From: Yeosuana aquiaggeris
GTDB lineage: Bacteria > Bacteroidota > Bacteroidia > Flavobacteriales > Flavobacteriaceae
Direction: 5' to 3'
Length of the DNA: 64,000 nt
NCBI RefSeq assembly: GCF_044003965.1
Contig: NZ_JBAWKC010000001.1
Location: 1,116,001 to 1,180,000, forward strand
The position numbers and the translations under genes are program-made. Position 1 is the stretch's first letter. Every line of letters begins with the position of its first letter. The notes under the pieces were generated by a model that was given only the letters and a program-made list of their open reading frames with translations, was not told the DNA's origin and did not search any database. Below, piece after piece: positions 8,917 through 18,204 of this stretch.

Positions 8917-8945
8917 AAAAAAGCCTTCAGAATATGAAGGCTTTT
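8917..8945 (-). terminator. intrinsic terminator after the nif3/CT398-like operon
   Basis: GCCTTCA (8923-8929) and TGAAGGC (8935-8941) form a 7-bp stem with a 5-base loop. The flanking A/T runs extend the pairing. On the minus strand the stem is followed by a T-rich tract, 19 bases after the stop of the gene at 8965. Confidence 0.8.
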
Positions 8946-8964
8946 AACGTATATTTTTAATGGT

Positions 8965-9744
8965 TTATAGCTTTGAAAAAAACTTTTCCATTTTTTCCTT
9001 TTGTTCAGTAGCTAGTAATTCGTCTACTAAGATTCTACCACTGTGCTCATCAGTAATTATTTTTTTTCTTGAAGCTATTTCTACCTGTACTTGTGGTGGA
9101 ATTGTGAAAAAAGATCCGCCAGAAGCGCCTCTTTCAATAGCTACAACAGCTAATCCGTTTTTTACATTTTGACGGATTCTGGTATAAGCTGAAACTAAAC
9201 GCTCCTCAATTTGATCTTTATAGTCTTCAGACTTTGCAATTAACGCTTGTTCTTCTTTTGCCGTTTCAGCTAAAATAGCATCAAGCTCTCCTTTTTTGTG
9301 TTTTAAGTGAGTTTCTCTTGCTTTTAAGCGCTCTTTAGTTTCTGCAATAACTTCTTTCTTTTGTTCAATTTGAACTCTGAATTCCTTAATATGTTTTTCA
9401 GCTAATTCAATTTCTAATTCTTGAAATTCAACTTCCTTGGTTATTGAATTAAATTCTCTGTTGTTTCTAACATTTTTTTGCTGCTCAGCGTATTTTTTAA
9501 TTAAGGCTTTTGATTCTTCAATTAAATTTTTTTTAGCAACAATTTCATTGTCTACAACTTCTAAACTAGAAACCAATTTTTCTAATCTGGTAGTAAGTCC
9601 AGCAACTTCATCTTCTAAATCACGAACTTCTAGTGGAAGTTCTCCTCGTACATTTCTTATTTCATCTATACGAGAATCTATAAGTTGTAAATCATATAAA
9701 GCTCTTAAACGCTCTTCAACAGTTACTTCTTTCTTTTTAGTCAT
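8965..9744 (-). CDS. CT398/DUF164-type coiled-coil protein with degenerate zinc ribbon
   Basis: This 259-residue protein belongs to the bacterial C4-type zinc-ribbon/CT398 family. Residues 5-190 are a long alpha-helical hairpin rich in Glu, Lys and Leu (coiled coil). The C-terminal ribbon region keeps its framework (SFFTIPPQVQ, SGRILVDE), but the positions that hold zinc cysteines in other bacteria read SGGS and DEHSGR. All four ligands are replaced, so zinc binding is unlikely. The family is of poorly defined function and is usually cotranscribed with the Nif3 family; that gene is indeed just upstream (3-base gap). A terminator follows. Confidence 0.88.
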   Translation of the reverse strand: MTKKKEVTVEERLRALYDLQLIDSRIDEIRNVRGELPLEVRDLEDEVAGLTTRLEKLVSSLEVVDNEIVAKKNLIEESKALIKKYAEQQKNVRNNREFNSITKEVEFQELEIELAEKHIKEFRVQIEQKKEVIAETKERLKARETHLKHKKGELDAILAETAKEEQALIAKSEDYKDQIEERLVSAYTRIRQNVKNGLAVVAIERGASGGSFFTIPPQVQVEIASRKKIITDEHSGRILVDELLATEQKEKMEKFFSKL

Positions 9745-9747
9745 ACT

Positions 9748-10842
9748 TTAAAAATACTTAACAGGATTGGTATGTGTCTTCGATAAAACGACTGCAAAAT
9801 TAGTGATTTTTTTAATAAGAAATGCTACTAAAATATTTTTTGTGAATTGTTCACTTTCAAAATGCCCAATATCAGCCAAAATCAGCTCATTTTCAGCCGT
9901 AAAAAAGTCATGATATTTTAAATCTGAAGTTATAAATACCTGAGCGCCTGAGGCTTTAGCGGCTTCAATAGCAAAACTTCCGGAGCCACCTAAAACAGCA
10001 ATATTTTTAATTGGTTTTCCTAATAAGGCCGAATGTCTTATGTGGGTCACATTCATTTTTGTTTTTAAATAATTTAAAAACGCCAATTCTTCCATTGGTG
10101 CCTTCAATTCTGCCACCATTCCCATACCAATGTGCTGATTTTTATTTTCAAGTGTGGTAATTTCATAAGCTACTTCTTCATAGGAATGTGTTTGGAATAA
10201 AGTTTTTAAAATAGAAGACTCTAAATGTTTTGAATAAGTAACGGATATTTGTGTTTCTTCTTCCTTATGAGTATTTCCTTTTAATCCTTTTGTTGGTGAA
10301 GACATTTCATTTCCCATAAAGGTGCCAATTCCTTCCGTATTAAAACTACAGTTGGAATAGTTCCCAATATTACCTGCTCCTGCTTTAAAAAGAGCATTTC
10401 TCAAAATTTCCGCCTCCTCTTTAGGTACAAATGTGGTTAATTTTTTAATTGTTTGGTTTTGAGGTATCAGTATGTGTTTATTTACTAATTCTAATTGATT
10501 ACAAATAGCATCATTAACGCCTTGAAATGCATTATCTAAAGCAGTGTGAATGGCATATATAGCTATGTCATTCTTGATGGCTTTTAAAATAACACGTTCC
10601 ACATAGGTTTTTTCAGTTATTTTTTTTAATCCTTTAAAAATGATAGGATGAAAACTTACAATCAGATTGTAATTGTTTTCTATTGCTTCATCAACAACAC
10701 TTTCAAGGGTGTCTAAGGTTACTAACACCCCAGATAACTTGGTGTTTTTGTGTCCAACTAATAATCCTACATTATCAAAATCTTCAGCATAGGCTAGGGG
10801 TGCAAATTCTTCCAGAAGATTTATAACGTCTTGAATAATCAT
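9748..10842 (-). CDS. Nif3-like dinuclear metal centre protein
   Basis: This 364-residue protein of the Nif3/YbgI/YqfO family shows DNVGLLVGH near the N-terminus, SFHPIIFKGLKKIT with a metal-ligand His, AIHTALDNAFQGVN, and near the C-terminus SDLKYHDFFTAE and DIGHFESE. These carry the His/Glu/Asp residues of the dimetal site. The middle section is the extra PII/CutA-like domain of the longer members. The biochemical role is unsettled, so the GTP cyclohydrolase name used for some members is avoided. The ATG at 10842 is chosen because the TTG seven codons upstream is part of the -7 element at 10861-10868. The length then matches relatives. Confidence 0.9.
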   Translation of the reverse strand: MIIQDVINLLEEFAPLAYAEDFDNVGLLVGHKNTKLSGVLVTLDTLESVVDEAIENNYNLIVSFHPIIFKGLKKITEKTYVERVILKAIKNDIAIYAIHTALDNAFQGVNDAICNQLELVNKHILIPQNQTIKKLTTFVPKEEAEILRNALFKAGAGNIGNYSNCSFNTEGIGTFMGNEMSSPTKGLKGNTHKEEETQISVTYSKHLESSILKTLFQTHSYEEVAYEITTLENKNQHIGMGMVAELKAPMEELAFLNYLKTKMNVTHIRHSALLGKPIKNIAVLGGSGSFAIEAAKASGAQVFITSDLKYHDFFTAENELILADIGHFESEQFTKNILVAFLIKKITNFAVVLSKTHTNPVKYF

Positions 10843-10860
10843 GGTATGTATGTTTTTTAC

Positions 10861-10868
10861 CAAAGATA
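10861..10868 (-). promoter_or_regulatory. -7 promoter element of nif3-like operon
   Basis: The minus strand reads TATCTTTG, 18 bases before the ATG at 10842, matching TAnnTTTG. It overlaps the spurious upstream TTG start of the open frame, which supports the shorter protein. Confidence 0.5.
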
Positions 10869-10980
10869 AAATATTTAATGTTTACCTATTTTATAATTTT
10901 CATTTAGTCTCAGTGAATCGTTTAAAAAAATAATCTTTACTTTGTCATTGGAGTGTTGAATTAAAATCATTTCAATTTCA

Positions 10981-11991
10981 GTGAAATTTTATAGAAAATT
11001 ACTTTTCCCATTTGTTCCTGTTTATTATGCGGTTACTTGGGTGCGTAATAAATGCTACGATTTAGGAATTAAGAAATCTGTGTCATTTGATTTTCCTGTT
11101 ATTTGTGTTGGCAATTTAAGTGTTGGAGGTACTGGTAAAACGCCAATGATTGAATATTTGATTGAATTGCTTAAAGATGATCATAAGATAGCGACCTTGA
11201 GCAGAGGTTACAAAAGAAAATCCGATGGCTTTCAATTAGCAAACAATAAATCTTCTGCTGAATCTTTAGGAGATGAACCCTATCAGTTTTATTCAAAATA
11301 TAAAAGTGGGATTCAAGTCGCTGTGGATAATAATAGGGTGCATGGCATTAATTCATTAAAATCCATTGAAAATACGCCTGAAGTTATTTTACTTGATGAT
11401 GCTTTTCAACATAGAAAAGTAAAAGCGGGATTTAATTTACTGCTTACAACTTATGATAATTTGTATGTCAATGACTTTTTATTACCAGCAGGTAATTTGA
11501 GAGAGTCTAGAAATGGAGCTAAACGTGCCGATTTTATTATAGTAACCAAATGTCCTTTAGAATTAAACAAAGACCAAAAGGAAAATTTAATTAGAAAAAT
11601 AAATCCTCTTAATCAACAGCATGTATTTTTTAGTAGAATAAATTATGCTGATGTTATCAAATCATCTAAGGAAAGTAGAAAATTGGATGATATTTCTGGT
11701 TTTACTCTTGTAACAGGTATTGCCAATGCCGGCCCATTAGTTGAATATTTGCGAAATAGAAATTTAAAATTTGAACATTTAAATTTTCACGATCATTATA
11801 ATTTCACTTTAAAAGACGTTGAACAGTTAAGTAAAAATGACCTTATTATAACTACTGAAAAAGACTTTATGAGGTTACAAAACTTTGAGTCATTAAAAGG
11901 AAGGCTATTTTATTTACCCATTCATGTGACTATTGATAATTCTGAAACGTTTAATGATTTAATTAAGAAATTTATACATTCTAAGAAGTAG
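10981..11991 (+). CDS. lpxK: tetraacyldisaccharide 4'-kinase (GTG start)
   Basis: LpxK adds the 4'-phosphate to the lipid A disaccharide at the inner membrane. The 336-residue protein has an N-terminal hydrophobic anchor (LLFPFVPVYYAVTWVRN), the P-loop VGNLSVGGTGKTP (residues 43-55), LSRGYKRKS, DEPYQFY, LLDDAFQHRKV and the C-terminal ITTEKDFMRL. The start is GTG: no ATG lies upstream in frame, and the MKFYRKLLFPF beginning matches the family. The 3' end overlaps the convergent histidine kinase gene by 11 bases. Confidence 0.95.
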   Translation: MKFYRKLLFPFVPVYYAVTWVRNKCYDLGIKKSVSFDFPVICVGNLSVGGTGKTPMIEYLIELLKDDHKIATLSRGYKRKSDGFQLANNKSSAESLGDEPYQFYSKYKSGIQVAVDNNRVHGINSLKSIENTPEVILLDDAFQHRKVKAGFNLLLTTYDNLYVNDFLLPAGNLRESRNGAKRADFIIVTKCPLELNKDQKENLIRKINPLNQQHVFFSRINYADVIKSSKESRKLDDISGFTLVTGIANAGPLVEYLRNRNLKFEHLNFHDHYNFTLKDVEQLSKNDLIITTEKDFMRLQNFESLKGRLFYLPIHVTIDNSETFNDLIKKFIHSKK

Positions 11992-14209
11992 TTGATTTTT
12001 TGGACGGTGACAACGCATTGAATAGTTTTTTCTCAAATTCTTCTTGTTTAAATGGCTTAGGAATAATATCAGTAAATCCGGCCTCATCAAACTCTTGCAT
12101 TTTATCTTCAATAGTGACTGCCGTTAAAGCAAAAATGGTAAGCTCCTTATCAAAGGTCCTAATTATTTTAGTTGCTTCAATACCACTAATGCCTGGCATA
12201 TGAATATCCATTAATACAATATCATAATTGTTTGTTTTAACCATGTCAACAGCTGATTCTCCATTATCAACCACATCACATTTAAGTCCCATTTTAGTTA
12301 AGATTTTTTTTGTGATCATTTGGTTGATTTTATTGTCTTCTACCACGAGAACTTTAACATTGGTTAAGTCTAACGCTTGATTACCATTAAACGGAGTAGA
12401 TTTTACCTCTTTAGCTTCTTTTTCAGAATATTTTAAAGGAATTTCAAAATAGAATGTTGTGCCTTTGCCTAGCTCGCTTTTTAAATAAATTTTACCTTTT
12501 AAAATATCAATTAATCCTTTAACAATAGATAGACCCAAACCAGTTCCACCATATTTGCGGTTAATTTGTATAGATCCTTGCGAGAAGCTTTCAAACATAT
12601 TATCTTGCTTTTCTTGACTGATGCCTATACCATTATCTTCAACTTCAAATCGCAAATTGTAAATATCATTTTCTTCTTTTATTTTAATCACTCGTATCCA
12701 TATATCGCCATCTTTTGTGAACTTAATAGAATTGCCAACGAGATTGATTAAAATTTGTGAAATTTTTAATTGGTCAGCAAAAAAGTTCTCAGGTAATGCT
12801 TTATCATATTCTAAATGAAGTTTGGTGTTGTTATCAGTTGCTGAGTTGTTTAATGCCAGTAAAATATTATTTATTTTCTTTTTTAGATTAAATGCTTCCG
12901 GATCTATTTCAACTTTATTGGCTTCAATTTTATTTATTTGTAAAATATCATTAATAAATGTTAGCAAGTAGTCTCCTGAAAATTTAAGTGATTTTAAATG
13001 TTGGATTTGCTCAGGTTTTGGATTTTCTTCCAAGAGCATGTTACTTAAACCTGTTACAGCGTAAAGAGGTGTACGTAATTCATGAGTTACAGTAGATAAA
13101 AAATTGGCTTTTGTTTTTGAAGCTAATTCTGCTTTCTCTTTGGCCACAATAAGTTCCGCATTTTTCTTGTGGAGCATATTGTTGGTTTTTAATCTGATAT
13201 TATTGTTTTTGTAAAGAGATAATGTTAATAATGATAAAATGGTAATTAAGGCAACACTTAAAATAGAAATTAAAGTGCTTAAATCATTTTTATCTTTAGC
13301 TTCTTTTAACTGTTCTTCTTGTTTTTTGCTATTTGCAATTTGATCATTAATTAAAAATTGAATTTTCTTGTCAGGCGATAAATTTTCCCTTTTAACGGCT
13401 CTTAAAGAATCAGAAAGTTTTAAGTAAGCTCTTAAATATTGATTTGAAAGTTTATAATCTCCAATACCCTGATGTATTTGACTCAAAACTAAATAACCTT
13501 CATTCAGTATGTCACCATAATTCTTTTTTTTAGCAATTAAGATACCTTCATTGGCATAGGTAAGGGCTTTTTCATTATCTCCTAAGATATTATAAACTTT
13601 ACCATGGTAAATAAGGGCGCTACTTTCAATTCTAGGTAATTGCAATCGTTTAGCTAATGCCAGAGCTTGTTCTATAATAGTTCTTGCCTTATTGTAGTTT
13701 TTTAATTCAATATAAGTTTCGGCTTCACTTAACAAAACACCAGATAAATTATTATTTAGACCTACTTGCTCAAAAAGTGTTTGAGCTGATATATAATAAT
13801 CTAATGCTTGATTATAATTTTTTTTGCTTTTATAGATATCACCAAAAGTCTTATAAGAGTTTCCTAAATTGGCATTATCTTTAGCAAATCGCTGCATTTC
13901 TATAGCTTTATTGATAGAAATAATGGCTGCATCTAATTCTTCAATAATGAGTTGAAGATTTCCTTTTTTAGAATAAATTAAACCAATACTTATTTTATCA
14001 TCAATACTTTCGGCAATTTCTAAGGCATCATCAAGTTTTTTTTGGGCTTCATAATAGTTAAATTTATTAATATCATCTTCTGATTGTGAGATGAAATAAT
14101 TTATCTTGTTTTGAAGTAATTCCGGATCTTTTTCAATAGAATTCTGTGATGACACACTGAGGGTCAACAGCATAAAAAGAGCTAGTATATGTTTATAGAT
14201 TTGGGTCAT
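11981..14209 (-). CDS. hybrid sensor histidine kinase with extracytoplasmic TPR repeats and receiver domain
   Basis: This 742-residue protein reads in order: a signal sequence (7-21), TPR-like helical repeats (about 40-270), a transmembrane helix (311-333), a short coiled coil, HisKA with phospho-acceptor His376 in THELRTP, and HATPase_c with N-box Asn493, DNGIG (525-529) and GGTGLGL (554-560). A receiver domain follows (about 618-735) with Asp668 in LMDIHMP. The sensor would lie in the periplasm. No output protein is encoded nearby, so the phosphate target is unknown. The ATG at 14209 is used; an upstream ATG would precede the -7 element at 14227. It overlaps lpxK tail to tail. Confidence 0.92.
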   Translation of the reverse strand: MTQIYKHILALFMLLTLSVSSQNSIEKDPELLQNKINYFISQSEDDINKFNYYEAQKKLDDALEIAESIDDKISIGLIYSKKGNLQLIIEELDAAIISINKAIEMQRFAKDNANLGNSYKTFGDIYKSKKNYNQALDYYISAQTLFEQVGLNNNLSGVLLSEAETYIELKNYNKARTIIEQALALAKRLQLPRIESSALIYHGKVYNILGDNEKALTYANEGILIAKKKNYGDILNEGYLVLSQIHQGIGDYKLSNQYLRAYLKLSDSLRAVKRENLSPDKKIQFLINDQIANSKKQEEQLKEAKDKNDLSTLISILSVALITILSLLTLSLYKNNNIRLKTNNMLHKKNAELIVAKEKAELASKTKANFLSTVTHELRTPLYAVTGLSNMLLEENPKPEQIQHLKSLKFSGDYLLTFINDILQINKIEANKVEIDPEAFNLKKKINNILLALNNSATDNNTKLHLEYDKALPENFFADQLKISQILINLVGNSIKFTKDGDIWIRVIKIKEENDIYNLRFEVEDNGIGISQEKQDNMFESFSQGSIQINRKYGGTGLGLSIVKGLIDILKGKIYLKSELGKGTTFYFEIPLKYSEKEAKEVKSTPFNGNQALDLTNVKVLVVEDNKINQMITKKILTKMGLKCDVVDNGESAVDMVKTNNYDIVLMDIHMPGISGIEATKIIRTFDKELTIFALTAVTIEDKMQEFDEAGFTDIIPKPFKQEEFEKKLFNALSPSKKSTTS

Positions 14210-14226
14210 CTTTTTACTATTACTAA

Positions 14227-14234
14227 CAAATATA
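14227..14234 (-). promoter_or_regulatory. -7 promoter element of the hybrid kinase gene
   Basis: The minus strand reads TATATTTG, 17 bases before the ATG at 14209. This matches TAnnTTTG and lies downstream of the alternative start at 14260, supporting the shorter gene. Confidence 0.45.
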
Positions 14235-14407
14235 ATTTTTTTTCCGATAAAACGCATCATTTTTCCGATAAATTACATGTTTAGCCAATAATTTTTTTAA
14301 ATTACCTACATTGTTGATAATTCAATTTTAAAATTCTTACAATTTTGAGGTAATCTAATAATACATCTTCATATCCTTATCAAAAACATTGACAGCACAA
14401 TTCATGA

Positions 14408-15286
14408 TTAATGAATGTGTTTTTGGGCCTTGTATGAAGAACGAACTAAAGCACTACTTTCAACGTGACGGAAACCAAGGTTTAAGCCTATTTCCTCATA
14501 TTCTTTAAATTGGTCTGGATTGATAAACTGTTTTACTGGTAAATGTTTTTTACTTGGTTGTAAATATTGACCAATAGTTACTACATCAACATCATTCGCT
14601 TTTAAGTCATGAAGTGTTTCAATAACTTCTTCTCTTGTTTCTCCTAAACCTAGCATAATTCCAGATTTTGTTCTGCGTTGGCCTTGCTGCTTTAAATATT
14701 TTAAGACGCCCAGACTTCTGTCATATTTTGCTTGAATCCGGACTTCACGAGTTAAACGTCTTACAGTTTCTATATTATGAGATACAACTTCTGGAGCTAC
14801 CGCAATAATCCTATCAATATGTTGTTCAATCCCTTGAAAATCTGGGATGAGTGTTTCAAGCGTTGTTTCAGGATTCATTCTTCTAACTGCTTTTACCGTT
14901 TCAGCCCACATAATGCTGCCCATATCTTTTAAATCATCTCTATCAACACTGGTTAAAACGGCATGTTTAATATTCATGATTTTAATAGAACGGGCTACTT
15001 TCTCAGGTTCATCCCAATCTATCGATTCTGGACGACCTGTTTTTACACCACAAAAACCACAGGAACGCGTACAAATGTTTCCTAAAATCATAAAAGTAGC
15101 CGTGCCTTCACCCCAACATTCACCCATATTAGGGCAACTTCCAGAGGTGCAAATAGTATTAAGTTTGTATTTGTCAACTAAACCTCTTAGCTCAGTATAC
15201 TTTTTACCAGTAGGTAGCTTCACTCTTAACCATTTTGGTTTGGGTTGACGCTCAGGTAATATATTTGAAATTATTTCTGATTCCAT
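14408..15286 (-). CDS. lipA: lipoyl synthase
   Basis: LipA inserts two sulfurs into octanoyl groups bound to lipoyl domains, using radical SAM chemistry. The 292-residue protein has both cluster motifs. Cys46, Cys51 and Cys57 (CTSGSCPNMGEC) hold the auxiliary 4Fe-4S cluster that is the sulfur donor. Cys72, Cys76 and Cys79 (CTRSCGFC) hold the SAM cluster. The C-terminal RSSY motif supplies the serine ligand of the auxiliary cluster. The gene stands alone, with a -7 element 19 bases upstream (15305-15312). Confidence 0.97.
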   Translation of the reverse strand: MESEIISNILPERQPKPKWLRVKLPTGKKYTELRGLVDKYKLNTICTSGSCPNMGECWGEGTATFMILGNICTRSCGFCGVKTGRPESIDWDEPEKVARSIKIMNIKHAVLTSVDRDDLKDMGSIMWAETVKAVRRMNPETTLETLIPDFQGIEQHIDRIIAVAPEVVSHNIETVRRLTREVRIQAKYDRSLGVLKYLKQQGQRRTKSGIMLGLGETREEVIETLHDLKANDVDVVTIGQYLQPSKKHLPVKQFINPDQFKEYEEIGLNLGFRHVESSALVRSSYKAQKHIH

Positions 15287-15304
15287 AGCTTAAAAAGAAA
15301 GCCA

Positions 15305-15312
15305 CAAAGATA
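15305..15312 (-). promoter_or_regulatory. -7 promoter element of lipA
   Basis: The minus strand reads TATCTTTG, an exact TAnnTTTG match, 18 bases before the lipA ATG. No -33 TTG at the standard spacing. Confidence 0.5.
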
Positions 15313-15335
15313 CAAAGTATTCTTTAATTCAGGCT

Positions 15336-16550
15336 CTATAAAGTGGATAGATACCAAATACTAAACCCTATTAAAAATATAATACCCAACCAACTTAATA
15401 CATGCAGTTGGTTAGATGGACGCCATTCTTTTGGTGTATGATGACTTGAAATTAATCTATAATTAATGATGGCATAAAAAGGCGCAGTAATAAAGGATAA
15501 AATAGTCGCAATTTTAATAAGTAACCCCATTTCTGAATTTAAAAAGAAAAAAATGCAAATGGTTCCAATAGTTAATAAAGTAATCCATATCAAATATCCA
15601 TACTTTGAGGGTTTTTGAAACAACAGTTCAGAAGCCCTGTTCATCGCTCTGGGAGAGGCATCTAAGGTGGTTATTGTGGTGCTGAACATGGTGGTAAAGG
15701 CGGCTATAGCAATAATATAATGAGCCCAATTTCCAAGGCTATTGGTATACATATTTATTAACTGCCCTGAAAAAACACCCGCAGAATTACTAAATGTTTC
15801 TCCGCTATTAAACATGACATAGGCACCCAACATAAGAAATCCTATACCAATAATTATAGTACTTAAATAACCAATGTTAAAATCAAATAAGGCTGATTTA
15901 GGAGTGTAAACTTTAGTTTCTTTGTTTTTTTCAATAGCCCAAAGAGACTGCCATACAGAAATATCTAATGGTGCAGGCATCCAGCCCATAAATGCAATTA
16001 AAAAAGCAATTTCTAAACTATTACTGGGTAGAATTTGTTTAATTGATAGTGGAGTTGAAGTTTTTGAATAGGCCATATAAACAGCTATGATGGTACTAAT
16101 AGTAAGTGTTAATACTATTATTTTCATTAGTTTATCAAGTAACTTGTATTTACCAAAAAGCAATAATGAAAGACAGATAACAAGAATAATTATAGTCCAA
16201 ATTTCTATACTTATAAAATCTCCAAAAAGGGTTGAAGCTAAACCGGCTGTAACTATTGTTACTGCCGTTTGAATGGTAAACATAGTCGCGATGCTAAGTA
16301 TAAAGTAGGTTGTTAAAATACCTTTGCCCAATTTTTTGTACCCATCAAGTAAACTTTCACCAGTAGCAGTGGCATATCTTGGGCCAAATTGAAAAAATGG
16401 ATATTTGAATATATTAACGAGTAATAAAGCCCATAACAACCCTAATCCAAAATCGGCACCAGCACGAGTAGATTGTACTAAATGGGAAACACCAATGGCT
16501 GCTCCGGCAAATAATAAACCAGGACCTAAATTTTTAATTTTATGAATCAT
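15336..16550 (-). CDS. Nramp-related transporter with divergent metal-site motifs
   Basis: This 404-residue protein has about eleven hydrophobic helices and aligns by eye to the Nramp family (GAGADFGLGLLW at the end of helix 1 against the usual AGAxxGYxLLW). The helix 1 metal motif DPGN is replaced by GVSH (20-23), and the helix 6 motif MPH reads MPA in GWMPAPLD. Canonical Mn/Fe transport therefore cannot be assumed. Relatives in Bacteroidota are annotated only as Nramp family divalent metal transporters. Its start overlaps the stop of the sigma factor gene by one base, and it is the last gene of a four-gene operon. Fold assignment is fairly sure; substrate is open. Confidence 0.8.
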   Translation of the reverse strand: MIHKIKNLGPGLLFAGAAIGVSHLVQSTRAGADFGLGLLWALLLVNIFKYPFFQFGPRYATATGESLLDGYKKLGKGILTTYFILSIATMFTIQTAVTIVTAGLASTLFGDFISIEIWTIIILVICLSLLLFGKYKLLDKLMKIIVLTLTISTIIAVYMAYSKTSTPLSIKQILPSNSLEIAFLIAFMGWMPAPLDISVWQSLWAIEKNKETKVYTPKSALFDFNIGYLSTIIIGIGFLMLGAYVMFNSGETFSNSAGVFSGQLINMYTNSLGNWAHYIIAIAAFTTMFSTTITTLDASPRAMNRASELLFQKPSKYGYLIWITLLTIGTICIFFFLNSEMGLLIKIATILSFITAPFYAIINYRLISSHHTPKEWRPSNQLHVLSWLGIIFLIGFSIWYLSTL

Positions 16551-17095
16551 TAGGATTTTTGAATAATATCAGCCAAGAGTTTTTTTGCACGTAATAGTTT
16601 AACTTTCACATTATTCATAGGTTCATTAAGTTCCTTGGAAATTTCTTTATAACTTAATTCTTGAAAATATCTTAAGTTAATCACTTCTTGATAATGTGGG
16701 TTTAATTTTTTAATGTCACGAAGTAATTTAGCTAAATTTTGTTCTGTTATCAAAGTGTCTTCAGCAGAAGGGGATTCATCTAAGATTTGAAAAGCTTGCT
16801 CATCTGAATTTAAGTTTTTGGGAGAAAAGTATTTTTTTTCTTTCCTTAATAAATCAATATGAATATTTTTAGAAATGGCAATAAGCCAAGTTTTAAACTT
16901 AAAACTATCATCAAATGTTTCTATTTTGTCAAAGGCTTTTGAAAATGTTTGAATGGTAATGTCTTCGGCGTCACTTTCGTTTTCAATGCGTTTTAGCTGA
17001 AATCCATAAACATCATCCCAAAAAGTATCCAACAAGAAATTAAAAGCTTTTTGGTCATTTAATTTAGCACGTTTGATAGCATCTTCTATTTCCAA
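16550..17095 (-). CDS. ECF-type RNA polymerase sigma factor without adjacent anti-sigma
   Basis: This 181-residue sigma-70 family protein has region 2 (ESDAEDITIQTFSKAFDKI and FKTWLIAISKNIHIDLLR) and region 4 with a helix-turn-helix (RYFQELSYKEISKELNEPMNNVKVKL). Such factors direct RNA polymerase to dedicated promoters. No anti-sigma gene is adjacent; instead the gene overlaps the glycosyltransferase gene (10 bases) and the Nramp-like gene (1 base). Its control may be at the level of transcription or by an unlinked partner. Confidence 0.9.
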   Translation of the reverse strand: MEIEDAIKRAKLNDQKAFNFLLDTFWDDVYGFQLKRIENESDAEDITIQTFSKAFDKIETFDDSFKFKTWLIAISKNIHIDLLRKEKKYFSPKNLNSDEQAFQILDESPSAEDTLITEQNLAKLLRDIKKLNPHYQEVINLRYFQELSYKEISKELNEPMNNVKVKLLRAKKLLADIIQKS

Positions 17096-18198
17096 TGATT
17101 TGTTTTTGAAATTTGATTATTTATAAAGATAGTTAATTGCGTAATAATTAAAAAAAGTTCTAAAAACGGAAATAAAGGAAGTATGTCTTTTTCTCCTAAT
17201 TTTTTGGTTGAAAATCCAATGATGGTATATTGTAAAGATATTCTTAACACAAATAAGGCTAGTACGATCTGCCATTTATAAGCAGTTAAAAAAAGTGCGA
17301 TAGCCAGTGCCCAAAAAAATAGTTGAGAAATGTACAAGCAGGCCAACACAACTTTATGTTGTATTTTATAATAATTGGCAGTTGAAACATGTCTTCTCTT
17401 TTGTTTGTACCATTTTTTAAAGGTAGTTTCTGGAATAGATTCCGTAAAACTATCATGTGATACGCAGATAGCTGTATTTTTTGAATTGGCAATTTGATTA
17501 ATGAATAAATCGTCATCACCGGAACGAATATTCATATGGTTCATAAAACCATTCGCATTAAAGAATTCACTTTTTTTATAGGCCAAATTTCTTCCAACAC
17601 CCATATAAGGTAATCCTATATTTGCAAAAGAAAAATAATTAATTCCAGTTAAAAGAGTTTCAAATCTAATGAGTTTATTTAAAAGCGATTTTTTAATTTT
17701 CATGTAACGACTATAGCCTAAAACAATGGTTTTGGTTTCATTGAAATGAGAACTCATTTCAGATATCCAATACTGAGAAACTGGTTTGCAATCAGCGTCA
17801 GTAAACAATAAATTATCATATTTGGCTACTTTAATACCAAGGGTTAATGCGTATTTTTTGTTACCCCAAAAAGCTTCAATATTTTTTACGTTTACAATTT
17901 TTATTATATTGTTGGTACTTGCAAAAGATTCCATAACCTTTAAGGTTTTATCTTTTGACGCATCATTAATTAAAATGATTTCAAAAAGGGGGTAGTCTTG
18001 TGAAATTATTGAAGGTAAAAATTTCTTTAAATTCTCAGCTTCATTTTTAGCGCAAATAATTATGGAAACAGGAATGGTTTCTGAAGCTCCTGTTTTATGT
18101 TTTGAAAAGGCAAACTTTCTAAATATAAGTAAGTTAAAAAAAACTTGAATACAAACTACAAAAATAAAGATGTAGAATACGAAGTCAAGAAAGGTCAT
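17086..18198 (-). CDS. GT2-family membrane glycosyltransferase
   Basis: This 370-residue protein has an N-terminal transmembrane helix (5-26), a GT-A domain with IIICAKNEAENL, NDASKDKT, FTDADCKP (the DXD-like metal site), GDDDLFI, and KWYKQKRRH in the place of the processive QXXRW motif. Two or three hydrophobic segments follow at the C-terminus. This layout is that of membrane-bound GT2 enzymes building surface glycans or glycolipids from nucleotide sugars. The acceptor is unknown. The gene lies 6 bases after the small Cys-rich protein gene and overlaps the sigma factor gene by 10 bases. Confidence 0.88.
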   Translation of the reverse strand: MTFLDFVFYIFIFVVCIQVFFNLLIFRKFAFSKHKTGASETIPVSIIICAKNEAENLKKFLPSIISQDYPLFEIILINDASKDKTLKVMESFASTNNIIKIVNVKNIEAFWGNKKYALTLGIKVAKYDNLLFTDADCKPVSQYWISEMSSHFNETKTIVLGYSRYMKIKKSLLNKLIRFETLLTGINYFSFANIGLPYMGVGRNLAYKKSEFFNANGFMNHMNIRSGDDDLFINQIANSKNTAICVSHDSFTESIPETTFKKWYKQKRRHVSTANYYKIQHKVVLACLYISQLFFWALAIALFLTAYKWQIVLALFVLRISLQYTIIGFSTKKLGEKDILPLFPFLELFLIITQLTIFINNQISKTNHWK

Positions 18199-18204
18199 AA
18201 AATA

